Source: Acidobacteriota bacterium
Lineage (GTDB): Bacteria; Acidobacteriota; Terriglobia; Acidiferrales; UBA7541
Direction: 5' to 3'
Length of the DNA: 64,000 nucleotides
Assembly: GCA_027307115.1 (NCBI GenBank)
Contig: DAHUXN010000026.1
Span: 1-64,000 of the forward strand
Numbering within the stretch: the first letter of the stretch is position 1; each line of letters starts with the position of its first letter. The translations under genes and the position numbers were made by a program. Positions 57,414 to 64,000 of the stretch are shown here, in pieces. The notes beneath the pieces are model-generated. The model searched no databases and was not told the DNA's origin. It saw only the letters and a program-made list of their open reading frames with translations.

Positions 57414-58802
57414 TCAATTCTCCAGCCCCAGCGCCCGAATCTTATGTAGCAACGTTTTGTACGACACGCCGAGCTGCTCCGCGGCCCGCGATTTGTTCCA
57501 CTTCGATTCGCGCAGGGCCGCTTCGATTTTGAATCGCTCCACATGTTGCACCGCCCGTTGCGCCACTTCTTCCAACGGGCCATCCCAAAGAAAATCGTTG
57601 TCCAGCATTCCGTCGGGCATTTCCTTCGCGGCAGGGCGCGGCAAGGGCAATTGCAGGTCTTCCGCGCTGATTTTATTTGTGTCCGCCAAAATTGCCGCCC
57701 GTTCGATGCTGTTTTGCAGCTCGCGCACGTTCCCAGACCATTGATGGCCGCGCAGCCGCGCGCGCGACGCGTCGGTGAATTCCAACGAAGGCTTCTTGAA
57801 TTCGCGTCGATACCGTTCCAGAAAATGCTCGGCGAGCAGAATCACGTCGTCGCCGCGCTCGCGCAGCGGCGGAACCGTAATGGGCACCGACGAAATGCGG
57901 AAATAAAGATCCTCGCGAAACGTCTTCCGCTCCACGGCTTCCTGAAGATTTTTATTCGTCGCCACCAGGATGCGCACATCCACGTCGATCGCCTGCGTGC
58001 CGCCGACGCGCTCGAAGCGCCGTTCCTCCAGAACGCGCAGCAATTTGCTCTGAATCGCAAGCGGCAGCTCACCGATTTCGTCCAGAAAAATCGTTCCGCG
58101 ATGCGCGAGCTCGAGTTTCCCGATTTTGCGCGCGCCCGCACCGGTATACGCCCCGCGTTCGTGACCGAACAGCTCATTTTCAACCAACCCCTCGGGAATC
58201 GCCGCGCAGTTCAGCGCCACAAACGCGCAATCCTTGCGCCGGCTCAAATGATGCAGCGCGCGCGCGAACAACTCTTTCCCTGTGCCGCTCTCTCCCAGCA
58301 ACAACACGGTCGAATCGGTGGGTGCGACCCGTTGCACCATTTGGCTCGCCGCTTGCATTGACGGATGTTCCCCAACAATCCGCGGAAAGCCATAACGCTC
58401 CGCGTATTCCTCGCGCAGCAGCAAATTCTCGCGGAGCAATTCCTGTTGTCGTGCCGCCCGCGCGATCAGTAATTTCAAGTGTTCCAAATCAACTGGCTTT
58501 TGTATGAAATCAAACGCGCCATCCTTCATCGCGGTCACGGCGTCTTCGACGGAACCGTAAGCGGTAATAAGAATTACCGGAATCATCGGATCGGCGCGCC
58601 GGGCTTCGCGAAGTACATCCAAGCCGGATGCGCCGGGAAGTTTCAGGTCAGTAAGGACGGTGAGGTAACGTTTATTGCGGACTTTATCGATGGCCGAAGT
58701 GCCGTCGGGAGCTTCGTCGACTGCGTAGCCGGCTTTCTCCAGAGCCTTCCGCAGCATCGCGCGTAGCTCGGGTTTATCCTCGACGAGGAGGATTGCTTCC
58801 AT
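57414..58802 (-). CDS. NtrC-family sigma-54 response regulator of the 57-62 kb unit
   Basis: This 462-residue activator has a receiver domain (Asp52 in LTVLTDLKLPGASG), an AAA+ domain with Walker [15 protein letters not shown], a contact loop GAYTGA (Phe of GAFTGA replaced by Tyr), Walker B TIFLDEIGEL, and a C-terminal Fis-type HTH (WNKSRAAEQLGVSYKTLLHKIRALG). Tyr at that position occurs in other family members and probably keeps function. The kinase at 60173-61531 and two paralogous exported-protein genes lie upstream on the same strand. A GG-N10-GC motif at 60134-60149 is the obvious candidate target. Confidence 0.9.
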   Translation of the reverse strand: MEAILLVEDKPELRAMLRKALEKAGYAVDEAPDGTSAIDKVRNKRYLTVLTDLKLPGASGLDVLREARRADPMIPVILITAYGSVEDAVTAMKDGAFDFIQKPVDLEHLKLLIARAARQQELLRENLLLREEYAERYGFPRIVGEHPSMQAASQMVQRVAPTDSTVLLLGESGTGKELFARALHHLSRRKDCAFVALNCAAIPEGLVENELFGHERGAYTGAGARKIGKLELAHRGTIFLDEIGELPLAIQSKLLRVLEERRFERVGGTQAIDVDVRILVATNKNLQEAVERKTFREDLYFRISSVPITVPPLRERGDDVILLAEHFLERYRREFKKPSLEFTDASRARLRGHQWSGNVRELQNSIERAAILADTNKISAEDLQLPLPRPAAKEMPDGMLDNDFLWDGPLEEVAQRAVQHVERFKIEAALRESKWNKSRAAEQLGVSYKTLLHKIRALGLEN

Positions 58803-58811
58803 TGCGCCGCG

Positions 58812-59450
58812 CTACTCTCTCGCCCAGCCAGGATCGCCGCCTGCTTGGCGGAGTTCGTCCTCGAGTGTCGAGATGGCTTGTTGGTCGGCGTCAATCTGTT
58901 TCTTCTTATCGTCGATCGCTTTTTGCTTTTTGACGATATCGCTGCGATCCACCGACTGCATCAGGGCCTTGGTTGGATCGGGGTAATATTGAAGCTGTAG
59001 TTGATCTGATTCGCGTTGTAGGACGGAAAGTTCAGTCTGATCCTGCGCCAGTCTGTGGCGCGCATCCGCAAATTTCTTCCGCCACATGGCCTCATCGTTC
59101 TTCGAAGAACTAGGTTGGCCGGCGGCCGCGGTCTTATCGGAAGAAGTAGATGACTTGCCTGTTGTCTCCGCCGCCGAACTGCCAACCACGGACACTGCCC
59201 TGGGTGTAGCGGAAATATTGTCGTTGGTAAAAACGGCTGACGCCTTCGGTGCATTCTTTTGTGCTTCGCGGTTTTTGCGAGCGGCTTCGACCAGCGGATC
59301 AGGTTTCGCCGCCGGCTGCGTTCCGGAAGTCTGAGTCTTCGATGGCGCAGACGCCTCTGATTGACCCGATTGCTGCGCTTGTTGCGCCGCGGAGCGGTGC
59401 GCTGACACGAAAAACACAATAATTGCCGCCAGCCAGATTCCTTTTCGCAT
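58812..59450 (-). CDS. exported coiled-coil protein B, tandem paralogue, unknown function
   Basis: This 212-residue protein has a signal peptide (MRKGIWLAAIIVFFVSAHRSAAQ), then a Gln/Ser/Ala-rich stretch, a conserved core (DPLVEAARKNREAQKNAPKASAVFTNDNIS), a Ser-rich linker (about residues 85-115), and a C-terminal coiled coil (MWRKKFADARHRLAQDQTELSVLQRE...KKQKAIDDKKKQIDADQQAISTLEDEL) ending LRQAGGDPGWARE. I do not recognise the family. It shares the leader, the core and the AGGDPxW end with the gene at 59482-60084. A clear GAGGTGA-like ribosome binding site precedes the start, 31 bases after the first copy's stop. Confidence 0.8.
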   Translation of the reverse strand: MRKGIWLAAIIVFFVSAHRSAAQQAQQSGQSEASAPSKTQTSGTQPAAKPDPLVEAARKNREAQKNAPKASAVFTNDNISATPRAVSVVGSSAAETTGKSSTSSDKTAAAGQPSSSKNDEAMWRKKFADARHRLAQDQTELSVLQRESDQLQLQYYPDPTKALMQSVDRSDIVKKQKAIDDKKKQIDADQQAISTLEDELRQAGGDPGWARE

Positions 59451-59481
59451 GACCTTCACCTCATTTCTAAACTGCATTTCG

Positions 59482-60084
59482 CTACCGGCCCCAGGTCGGG
59501 TCGCCGCCGGCTTTGCGCAACGAGTCTTCCAAGTCGTCAATCGCCTTTTGATCCGCTTCCACCTGTTTTTCTTGGGCCAGCATTGCTTGTTGTCTCGCCA
59601 CAGTATCCGTTTCGTTGAAATAACGCGCCAGTCCCAGCGCGTAGAAATTGCTTTTCAGTTCGGCAAGTTTGTCTTTGTCTTCGCGAAGCTTTACATGAGC
59701 CGCGGCGAATTTTTGGCGCCACATCTTTTCGTCGTTTTTTGCGTCTTGCGCTTCAAGGGCCCGCGCGTTCGCGGAGGAATCGGCCGAGGCCGATGAATCG
59801 CCGACAATGGATATCGCCGCGGCGGATGTAGGCATATTTTCGTTGGTGAATACCACCGGAGGCGCTGGCGCAGCTTTCTTTGCTTGACGCGCCTTGCGCG
59901 CGGCTTCGACTAGCGGGTCAGCCTTTGCCGGCGATGGCGATGCCGAGCCCGATTTCTGAGCCTCTGTTTGCGCCCCAGCTTGCGACTGTCCCGTAGACTG
60001 CGCCTGCGATGGCTGTCGCGCCACGGAAGCGTGCGATACGCTGAAAAACAGCGCTGCGGCTGTCAGCCAGATTCCTTTTCGCAT
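59482..60084 (-). CDS. exported coiled-coil protein A, tandem paralogue, unknown function
   Basis: This 200-residue protein has a signal peptide (MRKGIWLTAAALFFSVSHASVARQ), a Gln/Ala/Ser-rich segment, the core DPLVEAARKARQAKKAAPAPPVVFTNENMP, and a C-terminal coiled coil (MWRQKFAAAHVKLREDKDKLAELKSN...QQAMLAQEKQVEADQKAIDDLEDSL) ending LRKAGGDPTWGR. It is a clear paralogue of the next gene, by tandem duplication. A periplasmic, possibly oligomeric, role is expected from the leader and coils. GAGGTGAT lies just before the start. A sigma-54-like motif lies 50 bases upstream. Confidence 0.8.
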   Translation of the reverse strand: MRKGIWLTAAALFFSVSHASVARQPSQAQSTGQSQAGAQTEAQKSGSASPSPAKADPLVEAARKARQAKKAAPAPPVVFTNENMPTSAAAISIVGDSSASADSSANARALEAQDAKNDEKMWRQKFAAAHVKLREDKDKLAELKSNFYALGLARYFNETDTVARQQAMLAQEKQVEADQKAIDDLEDSLRKAGGDPTWGR

Positions 60085-60133
60085 AGCATCACCTCGGAAG
60101 CCCAATACGGACGCCTATTCCCTTAAGTTTAGA

Positions 60134-60149
60134 TGCAGTTGTCCCCCCA
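60134..60149 (-). promoter_or_regulatory. sigma-54-like promoter of the exported coiled-coil pair
   Basis: On the minus strand TGGGGGGACAACTGCA carries the invariant GG (60148-60147) and GC (60136-60135) exactly 10 bases apart, with TGC-A at -12 and TGGGGGG at -24 in place of TGGCACG. Transcription would start near 60123, 38 bases before the start codon at 60084. A sigma-54 activator gene ends the same cluster. Confidence 0.6.
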
Positions 60150-60172
60150 GGCAATTGAAGAGCCGCCGCGTA

Positions 60173-61531
60173 CTACCGCAAAGGTAACCATAAGTCGAAT
60201 TCAGCGCCTCCTTCCGCGCGATTTCGCACTTCCACTCGCCCCCCATGCTGCAGAGCTATCTTCTGCACCAATGCCAGGCCCAACCCAGTCCCTGACGACT
60301 TCGTAGTGAAGAATGGCACGAATATCTTGTCGAGATCGCCAGCCGGTATCCCCGGCCCGTTATCACGCACCGCAACGCATTGCCAGCGTTGTCCCGCATG
60401 ACCCTCTTGCCCACCCGCGATCACCACCTCGCCCGCATGCCCATTGGAAGAAGCAGCCTCGGACGCATTGCGGGCCAGATTCAGCAGCGCCTGCCGTAAC
60501 AGCCCTGCATCGCCGGAAATCGTGCCAAAGACGCCCTCGGTGCGAATCGTCGCCCCCGGAACCGCTGCGCCAATCTCATCGGCAACTTGTTCCACCACTT
60601 CGGCCAGCTCAAAATCCTCCTGCGCCAGCTCCAGAGGCCGCGCGAACCGCAAAAATTCCGTTACCACGTGCGTGAGTGATTTGGTCTGATCCAGAATTTT
60701 CTCTGCGCTTTCGCCCATCTCCGACGACGGCGCTTCACTGCGAATCATCTGTGCGTAGCCGGAAATCGTCGCAAGCGCGTTCTTGAATTCGTGCGCGATT
60801 CCAGCGGACATTTCGCCCAGCGCCGCCAAATTCTCTTTCCAGCGCACCTGCCTTTGCAGCGTGGCAAGCTCAGTCAAATCGCTCATCAGGCATAGCGCGC
60901 CGGCGATTTTCTGTGTCGGTGCAGCGCCGGGTCCTTCAACCAGCGTATTGCGCGCTGTCCGGTAGATCGGAGAAATCGTGACGCCCAACTGGCGGAGCTC
61001 TCCAGAAGGAGTTGTGTGCGGCACTTCGCCGCGCTGAAACGTTTGCCCGTCCCGCAGGCACGCAGTCAGCATTTCGGCGAGCGTCGAATCCTGCCCCAAG
61101 ATCTCTGTATAGCGCCGGTATTGCAGGCCGTGAATATCCAGATTTTTTTCGGCGGCCGGATTTGCGGAGCTGATGATCCCTGTCGCGTTCACCAGTACCA
61201 GGCCTGCGGGCATGTTACGCGTCACCGCCTCGCTCAGCCGCTCCGTTTCTTGCGCGCGCTCCTTCTCGGCTTGATGCAGGCGGGCCAGCTCCTGTTCCTG
61301 CTCGCGCAGCCGCGCAATCACGCCCTGCATCGACGCGGTCATAAATGCCGACGGGTTTTCGGAATTCACGCGGAAAGAGTCCCTTGGCTCTTGCGAATTT
61401 TGCCCGCCTTCGCGCATTGATCGCCGGATGAAGAGAAACGCGCCTATCACCACTACAAAGATCAGCGCAACTAACGCGAGTGTGACGACTAACTCGAAAT
61501 TGAAATTTTGATGTCCTGACGCGATGCCCAT
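60173..61531 (-). CDS. single-helix membrane histidine kinase with PAS domain
   Basis: This 452-residue kinase has one membrane helix (about residues 13-35, ELVVTLALVALIFVVVIGAFLFI), a short coiled linker, a PAS domain (LSEAVTRNMPAGLVLVNATGIISSANPAAEKN), HisKA with the phospho-acceptor His in MSAGIAHEFKNALATISGYAQMI, and HATPase_c (NLARNASEAA, DNGPGIPAGD, SGTGLGLALV). With almost no periplasmic domain it probably senses a cytoplasmic or membrane signal. The ATG at 61531 lies 9 bases past the prepilin peptidase stop; the open frame upstream overlaps that gene. It is the likely partner of the regulator at 57414-58802. Confidence 0.87.
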   Translation of the reverse strand: MGIASGHQNFNFELVVTLALVALIFVVVIGAFLFIRRSMREGGQNSQEPRDSFRVNSENPSAFMTASMQGVIARLREQEQELARLHQAEKERAQETERLSEAVTRNMPAGLVLVNATGIISSANPAAEKNLDIHGLQYRRYTEILGQDSTLAEMLTACLRDGQTFQRGEVPHTTPSGELRQLGVTISPIYRTARNTLVEGPGAAPTQKIAGALCLMSDLTELATLQRQVRWKENLAALGEMSAGIAHEFKNALATISGYAQMIRSEAPSSEMGESAEKILDQTKSLTHVVTEFLRFARPLELAQEDFELAEVVEQVADEIGAAVPGATIRTEGVFGTISGDAGLLRQALLNLARNASEAASSNGHAGEVVIAGGQEGHAGQRWQCVAVRDNGPGIPAGDLDKIFVPFFTTKSSGTGLGLALVQKIALQHGGRVEVRNRAEGGAEFDLWLPLR

Positions 61532-61539
61532 TGGTGGTC

Positions 61540-62403
61540 CTACCGCATCACGAACAACGATTGGTACCACGTCACCACCGGCGTGCCAAAAAACACCACC
61601 AGCAGCGCGGCTGCTCCAAGGAATGTGCCAAAGGGCAGTTCGTAATCGGAGCCTTTGCGCGAAGACAAAATAAAAATCGCTCCGAGAATGGCGCCGAGCA
61701 CCGAGCCGAGCAGAATCGTCAAAATCGTGCGCCGCAGCCCCAGAAACGCACCCGCCATCAGCATCATTTTCACGTCGCCAAAGCCCATTCCTTCGCGCCC
61801 ACGCAACCGGAAATATCCCTCGCCAACCAGCCACAGCAGGCCGCCGCCGACAATCGCGCCGATCAGAGCATCCGCAAAAGAGATAACCGGCATCGGCGGA
61901 GGAAACTCGAAAAGGCGATTTGCAATCCACAGCGCCGTGCCGTCGTCAGGACGCACAAAGAAGCTGACGACCAGCCCGATCGCCAGGCCCGTGAAATTCA
62001 CCGTGTCCGGAAGCAGCCGTTCGCGCCAGTCGGTAAAAATCAACACAACCAAAATGGCGCAGAACGCGGTCCATTTTATTGTCTCCACGGAATTCCCAAA
62101 GACCGCATAGCACGCCAGAAAAAGCAGCGCGGTGAGCAGTTCAACAGCTGGATAAACGGGCGAAATGCGCATCTTGCACGCGCGGCATTTGCCCGCAAGA
62201 AAAAAATAACTCAGCACGGGGATGTTGTCGTAGGGCCTGATGGATTTTCCGCACCTGGGACACCGCGACGATGGCCGCACCACGGATTTGCCCTTTGGCA
62301 GCCGGCTGATGCACACGTTCAAAAAGCTGCCAATAATCAGCCCAAACAGGAAGACGAATGCCGCGATGAGTTGTGTCGGGGGCACCATTTGACTGTGCCA
62401 CAA
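61540..62403 (-). CDS. pilD: prepilin peptidase / N-methyltransferase (A24A, PilD)
   Basis: This 287-residue membrane enzyme removes the prepilin leader and methylates the new N-terminus. Seen: GSFLNVCISRLPKGKSVVRPSSRCPRCGKSI...CRAC (two CxxC pairs of the cytoplasmic methylase domain), and the two catalytic aspartates in FTDWRERLLPD and GMGFGDVKMM. About seven membrane helices. It serves the pilins at 29-30 kb and the prepilin at 40.4-41.4 kb. It starts the minus-strand block with the kinase, the two coiled-coil genes and the regulator. Confidence 0.94.
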   Translation of the reverse strand: MWHSQMVPPTQLIAAFVFLFGLIIGSFLNVCISRLPKGKSVVRPSSRCPRCGKSIRPYDNIPVLSYFFLAGKCRACKMRISPVYPAVELLTALLFLACYAVFGNSVETIKWTAFCAILVVLIFTDWRERLLPDTVNFTGLAIGLVVSFFVRPDDGTALWIANRLFEFPPPMPVISFADALIGAIVGGGLLWLVGEGYFRLRGREGMGFGDVKMMLMAGAFLGLRRTILTILLGSVLGAILGAIFILSSRKGSDYELPFGTFLGAAALLVVFFGTPVVTWYQSLFVMR

Positions 62404-62499
62404 GCCCGCGCGAGCCTCAATAACGCGCGCAAAACGCGTGCCCGATGCCTAACACGCCTTCATTCAAGGCTTGCCAGCTGGTTTGCAGGAACAAATTGT

Positions 62500-62556
62500 T
62501 GTCATTCCGAGAAGTCACGTGACGAGGCTCCCTCCTCCCGCCGGCGGGGGATCTGC
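62500..62556. repeat. possible dispersed repeat with a GC palindrome
   Basis: A TGTCATTCCGAG-type start and a GGGGATCTGC-type end enclose the 12-base palindrome CCCGCCGGCGGG. TCATTCCGAG-type words open dispersed repeats in various bacterial genomes; only one copy lies in this window, so this is tentative. Confidence 0.35.
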
Positions 62557-62602
62557 TTTTGGCTTGTAGCCTCACGTCGGTTATATTTCTAAGTTTCCGC
62601 AA

Positions 62603-63640
62603 ATGTCCTGGCTCGAACAAACAATACGGCGCTATGAACACCGCCGCTGGGCTGCCGAACCCAACCGGCCCGCATTGCCCTTTGCCTGGGGGTTGGAACA
62701 TATCGGCGGCCGTGCCGACGAAAAGCACGCTCGAGAATTTCTGAATCGTTTCGTTGACGAAACGCTGGCGAATAGCGACGCGTGGTTCGCCTGCGAAACG
62801 CCGCCTGATTATCAACTCGAACCCGCAACGGACGGCGCTCCCTGGAGCGGAATCGTCACATTTACCAGTGCGGTCTCTTCTCCGTGGGAAGAAAACAATC
62901 GCGTTTACGCGCGATTTTTCCCCGCGAATGCAATCGGCCCCGCCGTGGTAGTTTTGCCTCAATGGAATGCGGATTACGCCGCGCACATCGACATTTGCCG
63001 TTGGCTGAACCGTCTCGGAATCACGGCCCTGCGCCTGAGCCTGCCTTATCACGACCATCGCGCGATCCCTGGCCATCCGAAAGCTGACCACATTGTCGGG
63101 CCAAACATCGGACTGACGCTGCAAGCCAATCGTCAGGCCGTTTGCGACGCTCGCTGCTGTTTGCGGTGGCTCACCCAGCGCGGCTACGGTCCCCTCGGAA
63201 TTTTGGGGACCAGCCTCGGTTCATGCATCTCCTGCATTACGGCGTCGCACGAGCCGCTTATCCGCGCCGCCGCCCTGCTGCACGTCTCGTCCTATTTCGG
63301 CGACGTGGTTGCCACCGGCCTCACCACAATTCACGTCTGGGAATCGCTGCACGCGAAAGTCTCGCAGGAGGAAATTCGCCGCTTCTGGGCGCCCATCAGT
63401 CCAATTCCGTATCTGACGAAATTGCGCGGAACAGGCCAAAAACTCTTGGCCATCAGCGGGCGCTACGATCCCACTTTTCAGGATGAATTTTCGGAGGATT
63501 TTTTCTCAACCGCGCGTGCCAGCGAAGTCTCGTGCCAGTCTCTGCGATTGCCCTGCGGGCACTATTCGCTCGGCGAAGCTCCGTTCAAATGGATCGCTGG
63601 TTGGCGTTTCGGAAATTTCCTGCGGAGGAATCTCGCGTAA
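62603..63640 (+). CDS. alpha/beta hydrolase, probable serine esterase
   Basis: This 345-residue cytoplasmic protein has an alpha/beta hydrolase core: LPQWNADYAAHIDICRWLNRLGITALRLSLPYHDHR (oxyanion strand), the nucleophile Ser in GILGTSLGSCISCI, an Asp in ISGRYDPTF and the His in LPCGHYSLGEAPF. No signal peptide is visible. Substrate and family beyond this are not recognised. It converges with the histidine ammonia-lyase gene after a 15-base gap. A TTATAT box lies upstream but no ribosome binding site is clear. Confidence 0.75.
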   Translation: MSWLEQTIRRYEHRRWAAEPNRPALPFAWGLEHIGGRADEKHAREFLNRFVDETLANSDAWFACETPPDYQLEPATDGAPWSGIVTFTSAVSSPWEENNRVYARFFPANAIGPAVVVLPQWNADYAAHIDICRWLNRLGITALRLSLPYHDHRAIPGHPKADHIVGPNIGLTLQANRQAVCDARCCLRWLTQRGYGPLGILGTSLGSCISCITASHEPLIRAAALLHVSSYFGDVVATGLTTIHVWESLHAKVSQEEIRRFWAPISPIPYLTKLRGTGQKLLAISGRYDPTFQDEFSEDFFSTARASEVSCQSLRLPCGHYSLGEAPFKWIAGWRFGNFLRRNLA

Positions 63641-63655
63641 GGGGCGTTCGACTCT

Positions 63656-64000
63656 TCACCGAAGTATAGTTTGAAACTCACCCTTCGCGACAAGTTGCGC
63701 CACCGCCGCAATATCCGGAGCGAGCGCGCGGTCCTTGTCAACGACGCGCGATACAGAGCGCACCAGCGCGTAAGCCTTTCTCGCCTCAACGCCCGTTTGC
63801 AGCGGTGCTTGGAAATCGATTCCTTGGCACGCGGCGAGCAGTTCGATCGCGATCACATTGCGCAGTGCGTCCAGCATCCGTTGCAGCCGCCGCGACGCGC
63901 TCATTCCCATCGACACATAATCTTCCTGGTCGCCCGATGTGGGGATCGAGTCGACCGAATGTGGAGTCGCCAGCGTCTTCAATTCGCTCGCTAACGACGC
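63656..64000 (-). CDS. hutH: histidine ammonia-lyase, C-terminal part (cut by window end)
   Basis: The last 114 residues of a histidine ammonia-lyase run off the right edge. The family strings are LATPHSVDSIPTSGDQEDYVSMGMSASRRLQRMLDALRNVIAIELLAACQGIDFQAP and the terminal PDIAAVAQLVAKGEF. The active-site MIO triad is outside the window. The enzyme deaminates histidine to urocanate, the first step of histidine degradation. Aromatic ammonia-lyases share this fold, but the C-terminus reads as HutH. Confidence 0.9.
   Translation of the reverse strand, partial: ASLASELKTLATPHSVDSIPTSGDQEDYVSMGMSASRRLQRMLDALRNVIAIELLAACQGIDFQAPLQTGVEARKAYALVRSVSRVVDKDRALAPDIAAVAQLVAKGEFQTILR

Overview
The window reads as a chromosomal segment of an Acidobacteriota bacterium, most likely a Terriglobia-type soil or subsurface lineage. 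The evidence is the gene families: a very large MacB-like orphan permease, a Ser/Thr kinase fused to a PD40/beta-propeller sensor, an Oar-like TonB receptor with a carboxypeptidase-regulatory N-terminus, several NtrC-type sigma-54 activators, two type IV pilus loci and REP-type repeats with their own tyrosine transposase. The DNA is GC-rich. I see no phage, plasmid, CRISPR or rRNA. The class assignment is inference.

Layout. 0-16 kb: metabolic and housekeeping genes: a DUF1906 glycosidase-like protein, a haem membrane protein, an aryl-CoA ligase, a MocR regulator, a kinase, an orphan permease, thioesterase/GAF, pdxS-pdxT (PLP synthesis), a phosphatase, a DtxR-like regulator and era. 16-20 kb (minus strand): endonuclease III-like glycosylase, NtrY-like kinase and NtrX-like regulator with overlapping genes. 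20-30 kb: canonical pilus cluster pilB-pilT-pilC-pilS-pilR, then a REP-associated tyrosine transposase inside its REP repeats, then two pilin genes, the first behind a good sigma-54 promoter. 30-35 kb: REP-rich spacer, LolA-like carrier, TonB receptor. 35-41 kb: a second pilus-type assembly operon (PilC, PilB, PilM, PilN, PilO, PilP-like, atypical prepilin). 41-48 kb: lytic transglycosylase, HAD phosphatase, threonine synthase, alanyl-tRNA editing protein beside a tRNA-Ala(CGC) gene, lipase-maturation-factor-like protein and a small membrane protein. 48-57 kb: LPPGL-repeat protein, S9 peptidase, S41 peptidase divergent from tatB-tatC, M28 peptidase, aroB and a MenG/UbiE methyltransferase. 57-62 kb (minus strand): prepilin peptidase, histidine kinase, two tandem paralogous exported coiled-coil proteins with a sigma-54-like promoter, and an NtrC-type regulator. 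62.6-64 kb: an alpha/beta hydrolase and the 3' end of a histidine ammonia-lyase gene.

How the parts fit. PilS/PilR plus the sigma-54 promoter at 29055-29071 form a classic pilin expression circuit. The prepilin peptidase at 61.5-62.4 kb would mature the pilins, and PilB/PilT/PilC drive assembly and retraction. The second pilus-type operon carries the alignment proteins missing from the first, so the two may complement each other; no secretin is in the window. The best candidate for an undescribed system is at 57.4-61.5 kb: a two-component pair enclosing two tandem paralogous exported proteins of unknown function, preceded by a GG-N10-GC sigma-54 motif. Several genes have -10-like hexamers 6-8 bases before the ATG, suggesting leaderless transcripts.
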